Shown here piece after piece: positions 7,518 to 13,074 of a stretch of 46,342 bases of DNA. Made by a program: the position numbers and the translations under genes. Under the pieces are notes generated by a model that ran no database searches, was not told where the DNA came from, and saw nothing but the letters and a program-made list of their open reading frames with translations. Position 1 is the stretch's first letter; each line of letters starts with the position of its first letter. This DNA is from a virus. Location: IMG/VR virus record IMGVR_UViG_3300032242_001824, positions 1 to 46,342 of that record; one strand, given 5' to 3'.

Positions 7518-8375
7518 ATGAAGAAAATTCTAATTATGGGATTGCCTGGTTCAGGTAAAACTTACCTTGCACAAAAACTTAAAACATATCTTGAATGTAA
7601 TGGTGATATTTTTAAAGTAAATCCAAGCAGATTAATGCACTATGAGGGTATGCCTTCGGGGGGTGTATTGAATGTACAAGTAGATTGGTTTAATGCAGAC
7701 CAGATACGTAAAAGATTTAATGATTGGGACTTTAGTAGAGAAGGTCGTATTCGTCAAAGTATACGAATGTTTGAATTTGCTATGAGATGTTCTGGAGATT
7801 TTGTCATATGTGATTTTGTTGCACCTTTGCCAGAAATGCGCCACAATTTTAAAGCAGATTGGACTATTTGGGTTGACACTATTCGTGAAAGTAAATACGA
7901 AGACACCAACAAAGCATTCGAACCACCAGAACAATATGATTTTCGTATTACTGAACAAGATGCAGACAAGTGGGCAGAGTTCATCGGAGAGCATATATTA
8001 TCCAATCGACGCCGACCTGTATTTGATTGGCAAAAACCAACAGTACAAATGTTGGGACGTTGGCAACCATGGCATGAAGGACATCGTAAATTGTTTGAAC
8101 GTGCTATTGCTAAGACTGGCCAAGTTGTGATTCAGATTAGAGACTGTCAGGGGTGGAACGGTACCAATCCATTCGCAACAGATCAAGTAAAGTATTTTAT
8201 CAGGCGCGATTTAGATATGCTTTATCAAGGTCAGTATGAAATTCAAGTAGTACCAAATATCACCAACATTACATATGGGCGCGATGTAGGTTATACTATT
8301 GAACAAGAAACATTTGATGACAATACTCATAGTATTAGTGCAACAGAAATTAGGAAATCTTTAGGTTTTAAATGA
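7518..8375 (+). CDS. APS kinase fused to an HxGH nucleotidylyltransferase
   Basis: 285 residues from ATG 7518; an earlier in-frame start would run through the preceding gene. Residues 1-160 are an adenylylsulfate kinase: Walker A GLPGSGKT (8-15), VDWFNADQIRKRFNDWDFS (the CysC substrate region), WTIWVDTI and the flexible lid EDTNKAFEPP. About 25 extra residues lie between the Walker A helix and the DWFNAD strand compared with compact APS kinases. Residues 172-285 are a cytidylyltransferase-like nucleotidylyltransferase: MLGRWQPWHEGHRKL (HEGH 186-189) and ISATEIR (273-279). APS kinase converts APS to PAPS. The second domain may supply APS (an ATP sulfurylase-like role) or do something else; its motifs are closer to NMNAT/PPAT-type enzymes than to classical ATP sulfurylase. 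No clear Shine-Dalgarno sequence is seen. Confidence 0.85.
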   Translation: MKKILIMGLPGSGKTYLAQKLKTYLECNGDIFKVNPSRLMHYEGMPSGGVLNVQVDWFNADQIRKRFNDWDFSREGRIRQSIRMFEFAMRCSGDFVICDFVAPLPEMRHNFKADWTIWVDTIRESKYEDTNKAFEPPEQYDFRITEQDADKWAEFIGEHILSNRRRPVFDWQKPTVQMLGRWQPWHEGHRKLFERAIAKTGQVVIQIRDCQGWNGTNPFATDQVKYFIRRDLDMLYQGQYEIQVVPNITNITYGRDVGYTIEQETFDDNTHSISATEIRKSLGFK

Positions 8376-8390
8376 TTCGTTTTAAAAAAC

Positions 8391-8419
8391 TTGACAAACG
8401 ATTGGACTTATGTTATGAT
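8391..8419 (+). promoter_or_regulatory. Consensus sigma70 promoter upstream of the tmRNA
   Basis: TTGACA (8391-8396), a 17-bp spacer and TATGAT (8414-8419). The -10 box continues GTGTCT, exactly as in the promoter at 11064-11092. Transcription would begin near 8426 and run through the small ORF into the tmRNA. Confidence 0.82.
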
Positions 8420-8455
8420 GTGTCTCCCAAACAATAATTTCATAGGACTAATTCA

Positions 8456-8587
8456 ATGAAAGTTAAAAAACTTATTCATAAGATGTATCTGGCATGTGTA
8501 CGGCATGAAGCGGAGAAAGAAAAGAAATTGTGGTTTAAGATTCTTAAAAAAAGTCTTAAACACAAGGGTACCCAAGCGGTACAATAA
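8456..8587 (+). CDS. Possible 43-residue Lys-rich peptide in the tmRNA leader
   Basis: A short frame from ATG 8456 to TAA 8587, with AGGA 8 nt upstream. It begins MKVKKLIHKMYLACVRHE and is strongly basic (many Lys). It lies between the sigma70 promoter and the tmRNA acceptor piece on what must be the same transcript. It may be a real small protein or simply the 5' leader of pre-tmRNA. No family recognised. Confidence 0.42.
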   Translation: MKVKKLIHKMYLACVRHEAEKEKKLWFKILKKSLKHKGTQAVQ

Positions 8588-8651
8588 TGATAGTAAACTT
8601 GGTATAAGAAAAGTATTTTGGACGCCGGGGCAGTACCGGCCCAGTCCACCA

Positions 8652-8682
8652 TAAGTGTATAGGCCTTTTGTGCATTTATGAT
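8652..8682 (+). other. Intervening segment of the permuted pre-tmRNA
   Basis: This segment separates the encoded CCA from the mature 5' end of the coding piece. Bases 8651-8659 can pair with 8671-8679 (9 bp, two wobble pairs) around an 11-nt loop, so that it stacks on the acceptor stem across a symmetric 3x3 internal loop. It should be removed by tRNA-type processing (RNase P at the 5' end of the coding piece, plus 3' trimming to CCA). Confidence 0.8.
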
Positions 8683-8766
8683 GGGCTGGAAATAGTTTCG
8701 ACAAAGTAACAAGTAAGATATTTGGCTATCCGTCAGAGTTGACGTAAAAACTAAATCAAAATAAAT

Positions 8767-8799
8767 GCAAACGATTCTGCATACCGCCTAGCCGCTTGA
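8767..8799 (+). other. tmRNA tag reading frame, ANDSAYRLAA-stop
   Basis: From the GCA resume codon the frame reads A-N-D-S-A-Y-R-L-A-A then TGA. With the alanine carried on the tmRNA, the tag would be AANDSAYRLAA. Compared with E. coli AANDENYALAA, the AAND start (SspB/ClpA side) and LAA end (ClpX side) are kept. Confidence 0.92.
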
Positions 8800-8816
8800 G
8801 GTTAAGCTGAGGTTTC

Positions 8817-8847
8817 GCCAACTGTCCTTATCATCCAATCAGTTGGC
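8817..8847 (+). terminator. Stem-loop after the tmRNA
   Basis: GCCAACTG (8817-8824) and CAGTTGGC (8840-8847) are a perfect 8-bp inverted repeat with a 15-nt loop. Only a weak T-containing stretch follows (actttgttatt). It may act as a partial terminator, mark the 3' processing boundary of the coding piece, or be part of the tmRNA itself. Confidence 0.45.
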
Positions 8848-8873
8848 ACTTTGTTATTAACAGGAAAGAAAAC

Positions 8874-9428
8874 ATGAAAAGTAAACCAATACTTTTGAGC
8901 ATGGTATTTTCCACAGTCATTATATTCCTCTCTTTGGTAAATGTAAACCTTTACAATCTACCATTCAAAGCTAGTTACGAATCTCTAGATAAAGAGACAC
9001 AAAAACAAGTAACATGCCTAGCCGATAATATGTATTTTGAAGCCGCTAATGAGCCACTTGATGGCCAGAAAGCCGTTGCTTTTGTTACAATTAATCGGCT
9101 ACTAACAGGAAATTATGGTAATGACATTTGTGGAGTAGTGACTCAAAAAACTGGCAGAACATGCCAATTCTCATGGTACTGTGAGAAAAAGATTACCGAT
9201 AAAAGGTTGACAGTACGTGACACTTTGTTATATAATGAGATTCGTGAGTTAGCCGTTAACATGGTCATCAATTATGAACATCTTCAGGATGTCACATTTG
9301 GTTCAACATATTATCACGCTGACTATGTTCATCCAGAATGGAAATTAGAAAAGGTGCAACAAATTGGAAGACACATCTTTTACAGAAGTAGCAAAGACGA
9401 AATTGACCGAAACAAAGGAATCATTTAA
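8874..9428 (+). CDS. SleB-like cell-wall hydrolase (endolysin) with N-terminal anchor
   Basis: A 184-residue protein. Residues about 5-26 form a hydrophobic segment (ILLSMVFSTVIIFLSLV) that serves as signal anchor or signal peptide. The rest matches the SleB/Hydrolase_2 family: CLADNMYFEAANEPLDGQKAVAFVTINRL, with the Glu of YFEA as the likely catalytic acid, then CGVVTQ and CQFSWYC, and FGSTYYHADYVHPEW. These enzymes cleave peptidoglycan glycan strands. With an N-terminal anchor it may be exported by the host Sec system and released at lysis (SAR-type). AGGAAAG stands 5 nt before the ATG. The small membrane protein that follows could be a lysis partner. The family call is strong; the SAR mechanism is inferred. 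Confidence 0.87.
   Translation: MKSKPILLSMVFSTVIIFLSLVNVNLYNLPFKASYESLDKETQKQVTCLADNMYFEAANEPLDGQKAVAFVTINRLLTGNYGNDICGVVTQKTGRTCQFSWYCEKKITDKRLTVRDTLLYNEIRELAVNMVINYEHLQDVTFGSTYYHADYVHPEWKLEKVQQIGRHIFYRSSKDEIDRNKGII
9207..9236 (+). promoter_or_regulatory. Possible internal sigma70 promoter in the endolysin gene
   Basis: TTGACA (9207-9212), an 18-bp spacer and TATAAT (9231-9236) lie inside the endolysin coding sequence, about 190 bp before the next start. It could drive the membrane protein, gp33 and gp59 independently. Being inside a gene, it may be fortuitous. Confidence 0.4.
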
Positions 9429-9429
9429 C

Positions 9430-9645
9430 ATGAATAAAGAATTTACCACAATTATGGTTTGTATTACTATTGCAGTTTGTGGAGGAATTGCAGCACTTAC
9501 AATCTATAACATCAATGACCGCAACAATATGTCAAAGAATATTGAATCTGCTATCCAAAAGGGTATCAATCCAATCTCTGTAAAGTGTGCGTATGAAACC
9601 AATGCGAATGCAGTGTGTATTGCATATTCTATGGGTAACAAGTGA
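9430..9645 (+). CDS. Small single-pass membrane protein
   Basis: 71 residues from ATG 9430, directly after the endolysin stop; a longer in-frame extension would run back through the endolysin gene. Residues about 7-26 (TIMVCITIAVCGGIAALTIY) are a transmembrane helix. A charged stretch and a C-terminal segment with two Cys (SVKCAYETNANAVCIAYS) follow. Similar short phage proteins with a C-x(8-10)-C tail occur near lysis or late genes, but I know no proven function. Position next to the endolysin makes a lysis role (holin or spanin-like) possible, though the single helix and tail do not prove it. Its stop overlaps the gp33 start by one base. Confidence 0.72.
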   Translation: MNKEFTTIMVCITIAVCGGIAALTIYNINDRNNMSKNIESAIQKGINPISVKCAYETNANAVCIAYSMGNK

Positions 9646-9866
9646 TGGCCACTAAAGACGAAATTCGTGATTTCTCTGCCATCATTAAAGAAATGGCTGA
9701 CGAACAAAAGATTCATTGCATGGAAGCAATTATTCAATATTGTGAAAAAACAGGTATAGAGGTAGAAATTGCCGCAAGTATGGTTTCTTCACACTTGAAG
9801 GCTCGCATCAAAGAAGAAGCTCAATCAATCAATCTAATTAAGAAAGCGGCTAAGTTGCCTCTATGA
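9645..9866 (+). CDS. 33: gp33-like late-promoter co-activator
   Basis: A 73-residue acidic protein. The segment IHCMEAIIQYCEKTGIEVEIAASMVSS and the following IKEEAQSINLI align by eye with T4 gp33 (MSYLEATTAFLEEN and the IIEKIQSEAIDENLL region), and the LPL C-terminus resembles the hydrophobic gp33 tail that binds the sliding clamp. gp33 bridges RNA polymerase (beta flap) and the gp45 clamp to activate late promoters. It is shorter than T4 gp33 (112 residues), lacking the N-terminal part. ATG 9645 is preferred over an in-frame GTG three bases earlier. Its presence fits the NNTAAATA late boxes found elsewhere in the window. It overlaps gp59 by 4 nt. Confidence 0.78.
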   Translation: MATKDEIRDFSAIIKEMADEQKIHCMEAIIQYCEKTGIEVEIAASMVSSHLKARIKEEAQSINLIKKAAKLPL

Positions 9867-10468
9867 CTGATAATACAGGATTTGAAGCGTATAGACTTTA
9901 CTCGGCGTTAAAGTTACATTTCACGTCCAGTTCTTATGATTTCTTTCGATATAATGGTAAGACTAACATATCACAGGATACATTCCTAAAGAACAAATCA
10001 AAGTATCAGTTCTATAAATTGTCTCGTAAGTATTCTTTGGAAGAATTGCGGAACTTCTATGTTGCCAACTTTGTATATGGTGAATCCAATTGGGTTGGTC
10101 AAATGACGGGCCCTGAAGGTGAAGCCGCATATAAGAAATGGCAAAAGATCAATCAGAGCTTAACCTATGTTTTCGAGAATGATATACTTGGTCTTATAGG
10201 CAATGATTCACCTGAAAAGATGTTGACTGTTACCGATGGTCAACATCCCATACTCCTTCGTGAAGTAATGAGTGGTACAATAACGGTTGAAACGATGGTT
10301 ATACTTAATGACATAATGAATTTCTTTCCCATGTGGAGTAGAAAGATAAGTGAGGATATTATTTGGCCCAATTGGTGCCTAAAAAGTGAAAAGTATACAC
10401 CATTCGTTACCTATGACAAAGTGAAGTTTAAGAACATATTGAAAGAAGTGATTGCAGAACATGCATAA
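9863..10468 (+). CDS. 59: gp59 helicase loader
   Basis: A 201-residue protein similar in length and order of motifs to T4 gp59 (217 residues): YRLYSALKLHFTSSSYDFFRYNGK, KYQFYKLSRKYSLEELRNFYVANFV, then WVGQM. These correspond to T4 YKLYLMIKQHM, YFFQKLSEKYKLKELALIFISNLV and WIGDI. gp59 binds forked DNA and gp32 and loads the gp41 replicative helicase, also coordinating recombination-dependent replication. It is translationally coupled to gp33 through an ATGA overlap. The stop codon TAA is embedded in the late-promoter-like box that precedes the next gene. Confidence 0.93.
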   Translation: MTDNTGFEAYRLYSALKLHFTSSSYDFFRYNGKTNISQDTFLKNKSKYQFYKLSRKYSLEELRNFYVANFVYGESNWVGQMTGPEGEAAYKKWQKINQSLTYVFENDILGLIGNDSPEKMLTVTDGQHPILLREVMSGTITVETMVILNDIMNFFPMWSRKISEDIIWPNWCLKSEKYTPFVTYDKVKFKNILKEVIAEHA

Positions 10469-10471
10469 ATA
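10464..10471 (+). promoter_or_regulatory. Late-promoter-like CATAAATA box
   Basis: CATAAATA overlaps the gp59 stop and ends 21 bp before the next ATG (10493). T4-type late promoters are TATAAATA, and cyanophage versions are written NATAAATA. The 21-23 bp spacing recurs at 37395, 44240 and 46222. Confidence 0.6.
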
Positions 10472-10492
10472 TGGTTAAACTATTTTAACACC

Positions 10493-11062
10493 ATGCAAAA
10501 CTTCAAATCATTCCTAACAGAACAAGAACTCTTATCTGAAAAAGTTCTGTCTATTGGTATAAACCCTGCACATGAGGTACACAGGGAAAAACATAGACAA
10601 GAGATTCACGATATGATTCACCAATCTTATTCTGATCCTAAGATTGGTGGTTATGGTGGTCATAAATCTGGTTCTAAAGAAGAATCGGATGCAATTCACC
10701 ACGACATTACACATTCTGCAATCAAGGCTACAAAACGTGATGGTAAAATTACTGCGGTAAACCTTTACAAGAAACAACACGGCCGAAAGTCTATTGCTTC
10801 CGCAACCAATGGTACGGATCAAGGTAAGAAAGATTGGAAGAAAACCAAGATTGAAGACCATGAACAAAAACGTGCATGGGGTGAAGTATCTGGTGCCGCT
10901 GAACACTTGCAAAGAAAAATGGGTGTCCCGGTCATTCATTCCAATCGTGCAGGTGAGTTACTCAACAAAGAAGTTACACCACACAAAAATGGTGAACATT
11001 ATGACCGCAAAATTGGTGGAGAAATACACACCAAAGTTATGATGGGACACCCTAAAAAGTAG
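10493..11062 (+). CDS. Probable internal head protein with capsid-targeting-like N-terminus
   Basis: A 189-residue basic, His- and Lys-rich protein. Its first ten residues, MQNFKSFLTE, resemble the T4 capsid-targeting sequence MKTYQEFIAE of internal proteins, which is cut after Glu by the gp21 prohead protease. The rest has no domain I recognise; it contains HKSGSKEESDAIHHDITHSA, a Lys-rich middle, and AWGEVSGAAEHLQRKMGVPV. A late-type box precedes it, whereas flanking genes have early-type promoters, which supports a virion role. If packaged, it could be injected with DNA and act on the host. The targeting call is by similarity only; its real activity is unknown. Confidence 0.6.
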   Translation: MQNFKSFLTEQELLSEKVLSIGINPAHEVHREKHRQEIHDMIHQSYSDPKIGGYGGHKSGSKEESDAIHHDITHSAIKATKRDGKITAVNLYKKQHGRKSIASATNGTDQGKKDWKKTKIEDHEQKRAWGEVSGAAEHLQRKMGVPVIHSNRAGELLNKEVTPHKNGEHYDRKIGGEIHTKVMMGHPKK

Positions 11063-11063
11063 G

Positions 11064-11092
11064 TTGACAAGTTATTCGTTATGTGTTATAAT
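11064..11092 (+). promoter_or_regulatory. Consensus sigma70 promoter giving a leaderless transcript
   Basis: TTGACA (11064-11069), a 17-bp spacer and TATAAT (11087-11092), both boxes perfect. The expected start is about 7 nt after the -10 box, i.e. at or next to the ATG at 11099. Confidence 0.85.
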
Positions 11093-11098
11093 GTGTCT

Positions 11099-11620
11099 AT
11101 GGAAAAACTTATTGTATATTGCCACGGTTATGGTTCAGGTGCTAATAGTACCAAGCTGAAAGCCCTCAAAGCCGCAGGTTTCAACGCCCATTGTTTTGAG
11201 GCTGATATTGATCCTGTTGAGGCTATATTGTATCTCACCAATAAAATCGACAACCTACTAATCGACCATCTGAATCAAGATATCGAATTGGTGTTTGTTG
11301 GTACTTCACTTGGTGCATGGATGGCATCTAAACTTGCTAAAATGTATGGCGCAAAAGCCGTAATCATCAATCCTTCGGTTGATCCTTCAACATCACTATT
11401 AAAGTATAGTGTACCTAAAGAAATCTGTGAAAAGTATCATGTATTTGCTCCACATGAAACACACAAATATTTCTTTGCAAAGTATGATGAGATAATAGAT
11501 AATCAAACCTTCAGTAAAAACTTGACAGAAGCTGGTTTTGATGTTACAGTTGTTACTGATGCAGACCATCGGTTCGAAAAACACTTTGGTTTGGTTATTG
11601 ATTATTTGAAAGATATGTAA
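11099..11620 (+). CDS. YqiA-like alpha/beta-hydrolase esterase (UPF0227)
   Basis: 173 residues from ATG 11099. An ATG at 11081 is in frame but lies upstream of the predicted transcription start, so I reject it. The protein begins MEKLIVYCHGYGSG (oxyanion HG region). The nucleophile elbow is VFVGTSLGAW (Ser70), followed by YDEIID (acid, Asp130 or Asp134) and DADHRFEK (His157), a complete triad in the order of YqiA/UPF0227 esterases. The natural substrate is unknown; the E. coli protein cleaves short acyl esters. It overlaps the HAD phosphatase gene by one base, so the two form an early operon. No ribosome binding site fits between promoter and ATG. Confidence 0.85.
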   Translation: MEKLIVYCHGYGSGANSTKLKALKAAGFNAHCFEADIDPVEAILYLTNKIDNLLIDHLNQDIELVFVGTSLGAWMASKLAKMYGAKAVIINPSVDPSTSLLKYSVPKEICEKYHVFAPHETHKYFFAKYDEIIDNQTFSKNLTEAGFDVTVVTDADHRFEKHFGLVIDYLKDM

Positions 11621-12114
11621 TGCATAAGTTTACTAAAATTTATTTGGACATGGACGGTGTTATCGCCGATTTCTCTAAGCGATATAAAGAGTTGTATCAT
11701 ATTGCTCCTGAAGAAGCCGATAAGAAAAAACAATTTGGTAAGTTCTTTAACGACTTCATTAAGACCGGACAGTTTGCTACATTGGACATGATGCCTGATG
11801 CAAAGCAGTTGCTATCCTACCTTAACTCCACAGGTGTTCCTGTAGAGATTCTTTCGTCTACTGCACGACAAGAAAGTTACAATGAAATCTCTCGCCAAAA
11901 ACAGATTTGGTTAGATAAACATAAAATCAATTACCCTGCAAATTTTGTACCAGGAAAGTCTCTGAAGTACAAATTTGCTGACCCCGAATCCATAATCATC
12001 GATGATACTCAATCTGTCATCGATGATTGGATAAAAGCAGGTGGAGTGGCAATTCATCACACCGATGCCTTGACAACCATCACCATGTTAAGTATACTCC
12101 TAGAGTGTGCATAA
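11620..12114 (+). CDS. HAD-type 5'(3')-deoxyribonucleotidase
   Basis: A 164-residue protein with the HAD motif I YLDMDGVIADF (nucleophile Asp10, acid Asp12), as in the NT5C/5'-nucleotidase family. VEILSSTARQ gives motif II (Ser/Thr), KSLKYKF the motif III Lys, and IIIDDTQSVIDDW the acidic motif IV. These enzymes dephosphorylate deoxynucleoside monophosphates and balance nucleotide pools, a plausible task in phage DNA synthesis. It is translationally coupled to the esterase gene. Its 3' end contains the gp32 promoter. Substrate preference cannot be read from the sequence. Confidence 0.85.
   Translation: MHKFTKIYLDMDGVIADFSKRYKELYHIAPEEADKKKQFGKFFNDFIKTGQFATLDMMPDAKQLLSYLNSTGVPVEILSSTARQESYNEISRQKQIWLDKHKINYPANFVPGKSLKYKFADPESIIIDDTQSVIDDWIKAGGVAIHHTDALTTITMLSILLECA
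12070..12098 (+). promoter_or_regulatory. Consensus sigma70 promoter of gene 32
   Basis: TTGACA (12070-12075), a 17-bp spacer and TATACT (12093-12098), embedded in the 3' end of the nucleotidase gene. Transcription would start near 12105, giving a leader of about 80 nt before the gp32 ATG. A further TATAAT at 12131-12136 has no -35 partner. Confidence 0.78.
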
Positions 12115-12117
12115 ATA
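12110..12117 (+). promoter_or_regulatory. Late-promoter-like CATAAATA box before gene 32
   Basis: CATAAATA ends 66 bp before the gp32 ATG. T4 gene 32 is also served by more than one promoter class, so a late start here is plausible. The spacing is longer than for the other late boxes. Confidence 0.4.
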
Positions 12118-12183
12118 TGGCTATATCATGTATAATGTGGACAATCCGTTAATATTTCAATACTCCGTTTATAAGGAAAAATT

Positions 12184-13074
12184 ATGAGTTTTGCAAACTT
12201 GAAACGCCAATCTGGCAACCTTGACAAACTATCTAAAGCCATTGAGCAACTCAATGCATCCTCAGCAGGATCAGACAGTAAAGAAAATTACTGGCGCCCT
12301 GAGGTAGATAAAGCAGGTAACGGTTCAGCCGTGATCCGTTTTCTCCCAACACCAGCAGTAGATGGCGACGACTCTCTACCATGGGCAAAAGTATTCTCTC
12401 ATGGCTTCCAAGGTCCTGGCGGCTGGTTAATTGATAACTGCCTGACAACCAAGAACGAACAGTGTCCAGTATGTGAACACAACAACAAATTGTGGAACTC
12501 TGGTATTGAAGCCAACAAAGAAATCGTTCGTAAGCAAAAGCGTAAGCTAAACTATATTGCAAACGTGTATATCGTTTCTGATCCTAAGCATCCAGAGAAT
12601 GAGGGCAAGATCAAATTGTTCAAGTTTGGTGCTAAGATTTTCGAGAAGATTACTGGTGCAATGAATCCAGCTTTTGAAGATGAAGTTGCAATCAATCCAT
12701 TTGACTTTTGGGCTGGTGCAAACTTCAAACTGCGTATCACTAAGGTCGCAGGCTATCAGAACTATGACAAGTCTGAATTCGCATCACCATCGGCTTTGTC
12801 TGATGATGAGGCTAAATTGGAAAAGATTTGGCAATCTGAATTCTCTTTGAAAGAGTTGACAGCAGCCAAAGAATTCAAGTCTTATGATGACCTCAAAGGT
12901 CGCCTAGAAAAAGTTCTTGGTTTGAATGGTGATGCACCTGTTGCCAAGACTACTGTTGAAACAATCAAAGAGCAAGTCCGTAAAGCACCTAAAGTAGATG
13001 CTGAAGATACTGGTTTCGTTGACCCGACAGAAGATGATGACCTGGCTTATTTTTCTAAGTTAGCCGAAGATTAA
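12184..13074 (+). CDS. 32: gp32 single-stranded DNA-binding protein
   Basis: A 296-residue protein, against 301 in T4. The N-terminal MSFANLKRQSGNLDKLSKAI is the basic cooperativity domain. The core has the zinc site His73 (FSHGF), Cys86, Cys94 and Cys97 (QCPVCEHN), as in T4 gp32 (His, three Cys). INPFDFWAGANFKLRIT and GYQNYDKSEF are core DNA-binding segments. The C-terminus is strongly acidic (DPTEDDDLAYFSKLAED), the region by which gp32 contacts gp59, polymerase and other partners. AAGGAAAAA lies before the ATG. It is followed by a strong intrinsic terminator and faces the minus-strand tail genes. Confidence 0.96.
   Translation: MSFANLKRQSGNLDKLSKAIEQLNASSAGSDSKENYWRPEVDKAGNGSAVIRFLPTPAVDGDDSLPWAKVFSHGFQGPGGWLIDNCLTTKNEQCPVCEHNNKLWNSGIEANKEIVRKQKRKLNYIANVYIVSDPKHPENEGKIKLFKFGAKIFEKITGAMNPAFEDEVAINPFDFWAGANFKLRITKVAGYQNYDKSEFASPSALSDDEAKLEKIWQSEFSLKELTAAKEFKSYDDLKGRLEKVLGLNGDAPVAKTTVETIKEQVRKAPKVDAEDTGFVDPTEDDDLAYFSKLAED

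Larger units (their letters stand above)
8588..8812 (+). ncRNA. ssrA: Circularly permuted (two-piece) tmRNA
   Basis: The acceptor piece comes first: T-stem GCCGG (8624-8628), 7-nt loop GGCAGTA, CCGGC (8636-8640), acceptor strand CCAGTCC (8641-8647), discriminator A and encoded CCA (8649-8651). The coding piece follows, with acceptor 5' strand GGGCTGG (8683-8689), the conserved AGTTTCGAC (8693-8701 region) and the tag frame at 8767-8799. GGGCTGG pairs with CCAGTCC over 7 bp with a single G-U at position 3, the G3-U70 identity element for alanyl-tRNA synthetase. CAAAGTA (8702-8708) pairs with TATTTTG (8614-8620), giving helix 2. CGTCA/TGACG (8731-8735/8740-8744) forms a hairpin upstream of the tag, where pseudoknot 1 is expected. 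With host SmpB it would rescue stalled ribosomes and tag proteins for proteolysis. The outer ends are approximate. Confidence 0.93.

Noticed and set aside
8565-8651. A normal tRNA gene ending in the CCA at 8651
   Set aside because: There is no D-arm or anticodon arm upstream; the acceptor strand pairs instead with 8683-8689 downstream, as in a permuted tmRNA.
9364-9429. Earlier in-frame start for the small membrane protein
   Set aside because: It lies within the endolysin gene in another frame; ATG 9430 follows the endolysin stop directly and begins a normal signal-anchor sequence.
11081-11098. Earlier in-frame ATG for the esterase
   Set aside because: It overlaps the -10 box of a perfect promoter and would lie upstream of the transcript start.
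11522-11550. TTGACA-like promoter inside the esterase gene
   Set aside because: The -35 hexamer is good, but at 17 bp only TACAGT is found, which is a poor -10 box.
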